A stretch of DNA of 22,456 nt from Thermoleophilaceae bacterium (GTDB lineage: Bacteria > Actinomycetota > Thermoleophilia > Solirubrobacterales > Thermoleophilaceae): the NCBI GenBank assembly GCA_013813135.1, contig JACCSF010000316.1, forward strand, positions 1 through 22,456, written 5' to 3'. The position numbers were made by a program, and so were the translations under genes. A model generated the notes under the pieces. The model saw only the letters and a program-made list of their open reading frames with translations, did not search any database and was not told where the DNA came from. The first letter of the stretch is position 1. Each line of letters starts with the position of its first letter. Shown here piece by piece: positions 21,161-22,456 of the stretch.

Positions 21161-21173
21161 GAACGCATGTTCG
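21160..21173 (-). promoter_or_regulatory. LexA (SOS) box at the radical SAM gene start
   Basis: CGAACATGCGTTCG read on the minus strand is a perfect fit to the Gram-positive/actinobacterial LexA box CGAAC-N4-GTTCG. It covers GAACAT, a -10-like hexamer 6 bases before the GTG at 21160, so bound LexA would block the promoter directly. If translation starts at the ATG 21178 the box would fall inside the coding region, which favours the GTG. Confidence 0.65.
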
Positions 21174-21204
21174 CACATCGAGGGGACGGGGCGGCCGGCC
21201 CCGA

Positions 21205-21415
21205 TCAGGCCGGCTTGCGCCCCAGCAGGAAGCCGCACGCCGCCGCCGCGACCCCGCCGATCACCGATGCGGCCAGCTACGCGCCCGCGCGCCCCGGCTC
21301 CCCGGCGTCCACGTCGAGCACCACCTGCACCGAGAAGGTCGAGAACACCCGCCCAGGAAGCCTAAAGCGCCACCACCCCGCAGACGCCGCCGATGGCGAC
21401 CAGCAGCGCGGTCAC
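21205..21415 (-). pseudogene. crcB: Broken fluoride channel gene crcB
   Basis: The minus strand starts with a GTG at 21415 overlapping the yjbQ stop (GTGA) and reads VTALLVAIGGVCGVVAL, the typical CrcB/FluC N-terminus, before a TAG at 21362-21364. In another frame the C-terminal part of CrcB follows: GRVFSTFSVQVVLDVDAGEP (matching the TFSTFSVE signature of the family), GRAGA, an in-frame TAG where a Tyr codon is usual, then LAASVIGGVAAAACGFLLGR. About half of the normal 110-130 residues, including the central channel segment, is missing. At least one internal deletion, a frame change and a nonsense codon make it a pseudogene. A second working copy elsewhere would be expected if the cell still exports fluoride by this route. 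Confidence 0.72.
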
Positions 21416-21834
21416 TCGTCCCCGAACGCCGTCACGATCAGCCGGCGCGCGCCGCCGTTGTCGCGGTGCTCGCACAGGTAGATCCCCTGCCAGGTGCCCA
21501 GCGCGAGCCGGCCGTCTCGCACCGGGATCACCAGCGACGTGTCCGTGAGGGCCGCCTTGATGTGGGCCGGCATGTCGTCGTCGCCCTCGAGCGTGTGGGT
21601 GAAGTAGCCGGCCCCGTCGGGCACCGCCCGGTCGAACCACGCCGCGAAGTCGCGCCGGACGTCGGGCGACGCGTTTTCGTTGAGGGTCAGCGACGCCGAC
21701 GTGTGCTGCATGAACACCAGGGCGATCCCGACGCTCAGCGAGCCCAGCTCGGGCACGCCCTCGACGATCTCATCCGTGACGAGATGGAAGCCTCGCGCGC
21801 GCGGGCGAAGCGTGATCTGACTCTGAATCCACAT
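21412..21834 (-). CDS. YjbQ family protein (UPF0047)
   Basis: 140 residues, the normal size. Signatures: GIALVFMQHTSASLTLNENA (His44), AAWFDRAVPDGAGYFTHTLE, GDDDMPAHIKAALTDTSL and LALGTWQGIYLCEHRDNGGA. The conserved His and Asp residues form a metal-like pocket in known structures. Members complement thiamin-phosphate-synthase mutants weakly, but the physiological role is unsettled. The ATG at 21834 begins MWIQSQITLRP; the longer frame upstream is antisense to the GGDEF gene and is rejected. The stop overlaps the start of the crcB remnant by four bases, so both once formed an operon, and the gene is divergent from the GGDEF gene with 54 bases between starts. Confidence 0.92.
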   Translation of the reverse strand: MWIQSQITLRPRARGFHLVTDEIVEGVPELGSLSVGIALVFMQHTSASLTLNENASPDVRRDFAAWFDRAVPDGAGYFTHTLEGDDDMPAHIKAALTDTSLVIPVRDGRLALGTWQGIYLCEHRDNGGARRLIVTAFGDE

Positions 21835-21888
21835 CGAGCGCACAGAAAGCTTAAGAAATTTGCCGCTACCAGCCGATAACAACTGGAA
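21835..21888. promoter_or_regulatory. Short A/T-rich divergent promoter region
   Basis: The 54 bases between the yjbQ and GGDEF starts include an A/T-rich core (AAAGCTTAAGAAATTT, about 21846-21861), in contrast to the surrounding GC-rich DNA. TAAGCT on the minus strand and TAACAA on the plus strand (21877-21882, 6 bases before the GGDEF start) are candidate -10 elements. Confidence 0.35.
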
Positions 21889-22456
21889 ATGGGCCTCCTG
21901 TCCGTCCTTGCCGCCGGGGCGCTGGTCCTGCTCGTTGTGGTCTTCCACCAACGGCGCCGGATAGCCGCGCTCACGGCCCGCCTGTCGGAGACGAGCCGCG
22001 TGGACGCGCTCACCGGCCTGTTGACCCGGCGCGCCTTCGAGGAGCAGCTCAACTTCGAGCTGGACCGCTCGCGACGCACCGGCCGCCCGGTGTCGGTCAT
22101 AATCGGCGAGACGTACGGCATGGGCCGCCTCAACTCCGAGCGCGGCCACGCGGCCGGGGACATCGCGCTCCAGCACGTCGCGCTCCACATGTCGAAGTGG
22201 AAGCGGCGGATCGACTCCGCCGGGCGCCTCGGCGGTGAGAAGTTCGGCGTGCTGCTGCCCGAGACCGACGAGCACGGTGCCTTCCTTGTGGCCGAGCGGC
22301 TGCGCCGCGCGTCGCGCCGCAGCTTTTCGCACGACGCCCTGCCGCTGACGATCTCCTTCGGCGTGGCCAGCTACCCCGAGCACGGCGAGCAGTTCGGCGT
22401 GCTGATGGGCGCCGCCACCCGAGCAGTCGACGCGGCCGCGGAGCTCGGCCGCGACC
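21889..22456 (+). CDS. GGDEF-domain protein with degenerate active site, 3' end outside window
   Basis: The ATG at 21889 opens at least 189 codons with no stop before the window edge. Residues 1-19 form one membrane helix (GLLSVLAAGALVLLVVVFH), then a short coiled segment and a GGDEF domain from DALTGLLTRRAFEEQL (about 41) onward, with GHAAGD, RLGGEKFGVLLPE and LTISFGVASYPEHGEQ in order. The catalytic signature GG(D/E)EF reads GGEKF, with Lys at the metal/catalytic Glu position. The usual DxDxFKxxND is replaced by ETYGMGRLNS, removing metal-binding and GTP-binding residues. The inhibitory-site motif RxxD (RRID, nine residues before GG) is kept. It is therefore probably not a diguanylate cyclase but possibly a membrane c-di-GMP receptor. 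A C-terminal extension cannot be seen. Confidence 0.88.
   Translation, partial: MGLLSVLAAGALVLLVVVFHQRRRIAALTARLSETSRVDALTGLLTRRAFEEQLNFELDRSRRTGRPVSVIIGETYGMGRLNSERGHAAGDIALQHVALHMSKWKRRIDSAGRLGGEKFGVLLPETDEHGAFLVAERLRRASRRSFSHDALPLTISFGVASYPEHGEQFGVLMGAATRAVDAAAELGRD

Noticed and set aside
21835..22383. N-terminal extension of the YjbQ frame
   Set aside because: It is antisense to the GGDEF gene and has no domain; YjbQ starting at 21834 has the normal 140 residues.
1..22456. tRNA, rRNA, CRISPR array or intact mobile element
   Set aside because: No T-loop-like GGTTCRA sequences in a cloverleaf context, no rRNA-like stretches, no regularly spaced repeats and no paired terminal repeats were found by eye.

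Overview
High-GC bacterial chromosomal DNA, most likely an actinobacterium of the Thermoleophilia (Solirubrobacterales-like). This placement is inferred from the strong G/C third-position bias, frequent GTG starts, a proline/alanine-rich cupredoxin with an LPXTG sorting signal, a standalone cobalamin-binding domain, and the rpmE / DUF1385 / prfA / prmC / sua5 / glyA / wecA gene set. No rRNA, tRNA, CRISPR array or intact mobile element was seen.

Layout. 1-597: 3' part of a secreted, sortase-anchored cupredoxin. 625-1023: standalone B12-binding domain of the acyl-CoA mutase type. 1105-4707: a tight operon etfB-etfA-etfQO carrying electrons from acyl-CoA dehydrogenases to the membrane quinone pool, with a perfect palindrome over its -35 region. 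4708-5438: a decayed stretch with a transposase-like fragment and a frameshifted NTF2-like gene, both on the minus strand. 5439-7471 (minus): a LysR regulator and a glycoside-hydrolase-like lipoprotein. 7552-7735: a remnant of gpsA running in frame into rpmE. 7780-10083: rpmE, a CARDB-domain secreted protein, DUF1385, and a small winged-helix-like ORF with no standard start codon. 10093-14424: a redox/regulatory block (FAD-linked oxidase and TPR-LuxR regulator on minus, extended SDR on plus) lying between the rpmE/DUF1385 group and prfA. 14421-20052: prfA-prmC-sua5 joined by 4-base overlaps, then glyA, a WecA-like glycosyltransferase and an ASCH-like/winged-helix protein. 20132-21834 (minus): yjbQ, a broken crcB, and an Rv2578c-type radical SAM gene whose start carries a perfect LexA-type box. 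21889-22456: the start of a GGDEF protein with a degenerate catalytic site but an intact RxxD inhibitory-site motif.

How it works together. The etf operon and B12 domain belong to fatty/organic-acid catabolism; prfA/prmC/sua5/glyA are translation and one-carbon housekeeping; wecA starts cell-envelope polymer synthesis. Several genes start exactly 7 bases after a TANNNT hexamer, which suggests leaderless transcripts and fixes the choice of start codon for the DUF1385 gene. The most notable observations are the LexA-type box at the radical SAM gene, the GGDEF protein that looks like a c-di-GMP receptor, the ETF-QO with three of the four usual cluster cysteines, the hidden ORF at 9835-10083, and the crcB, gpsA and NTF2-like pseudogenes.
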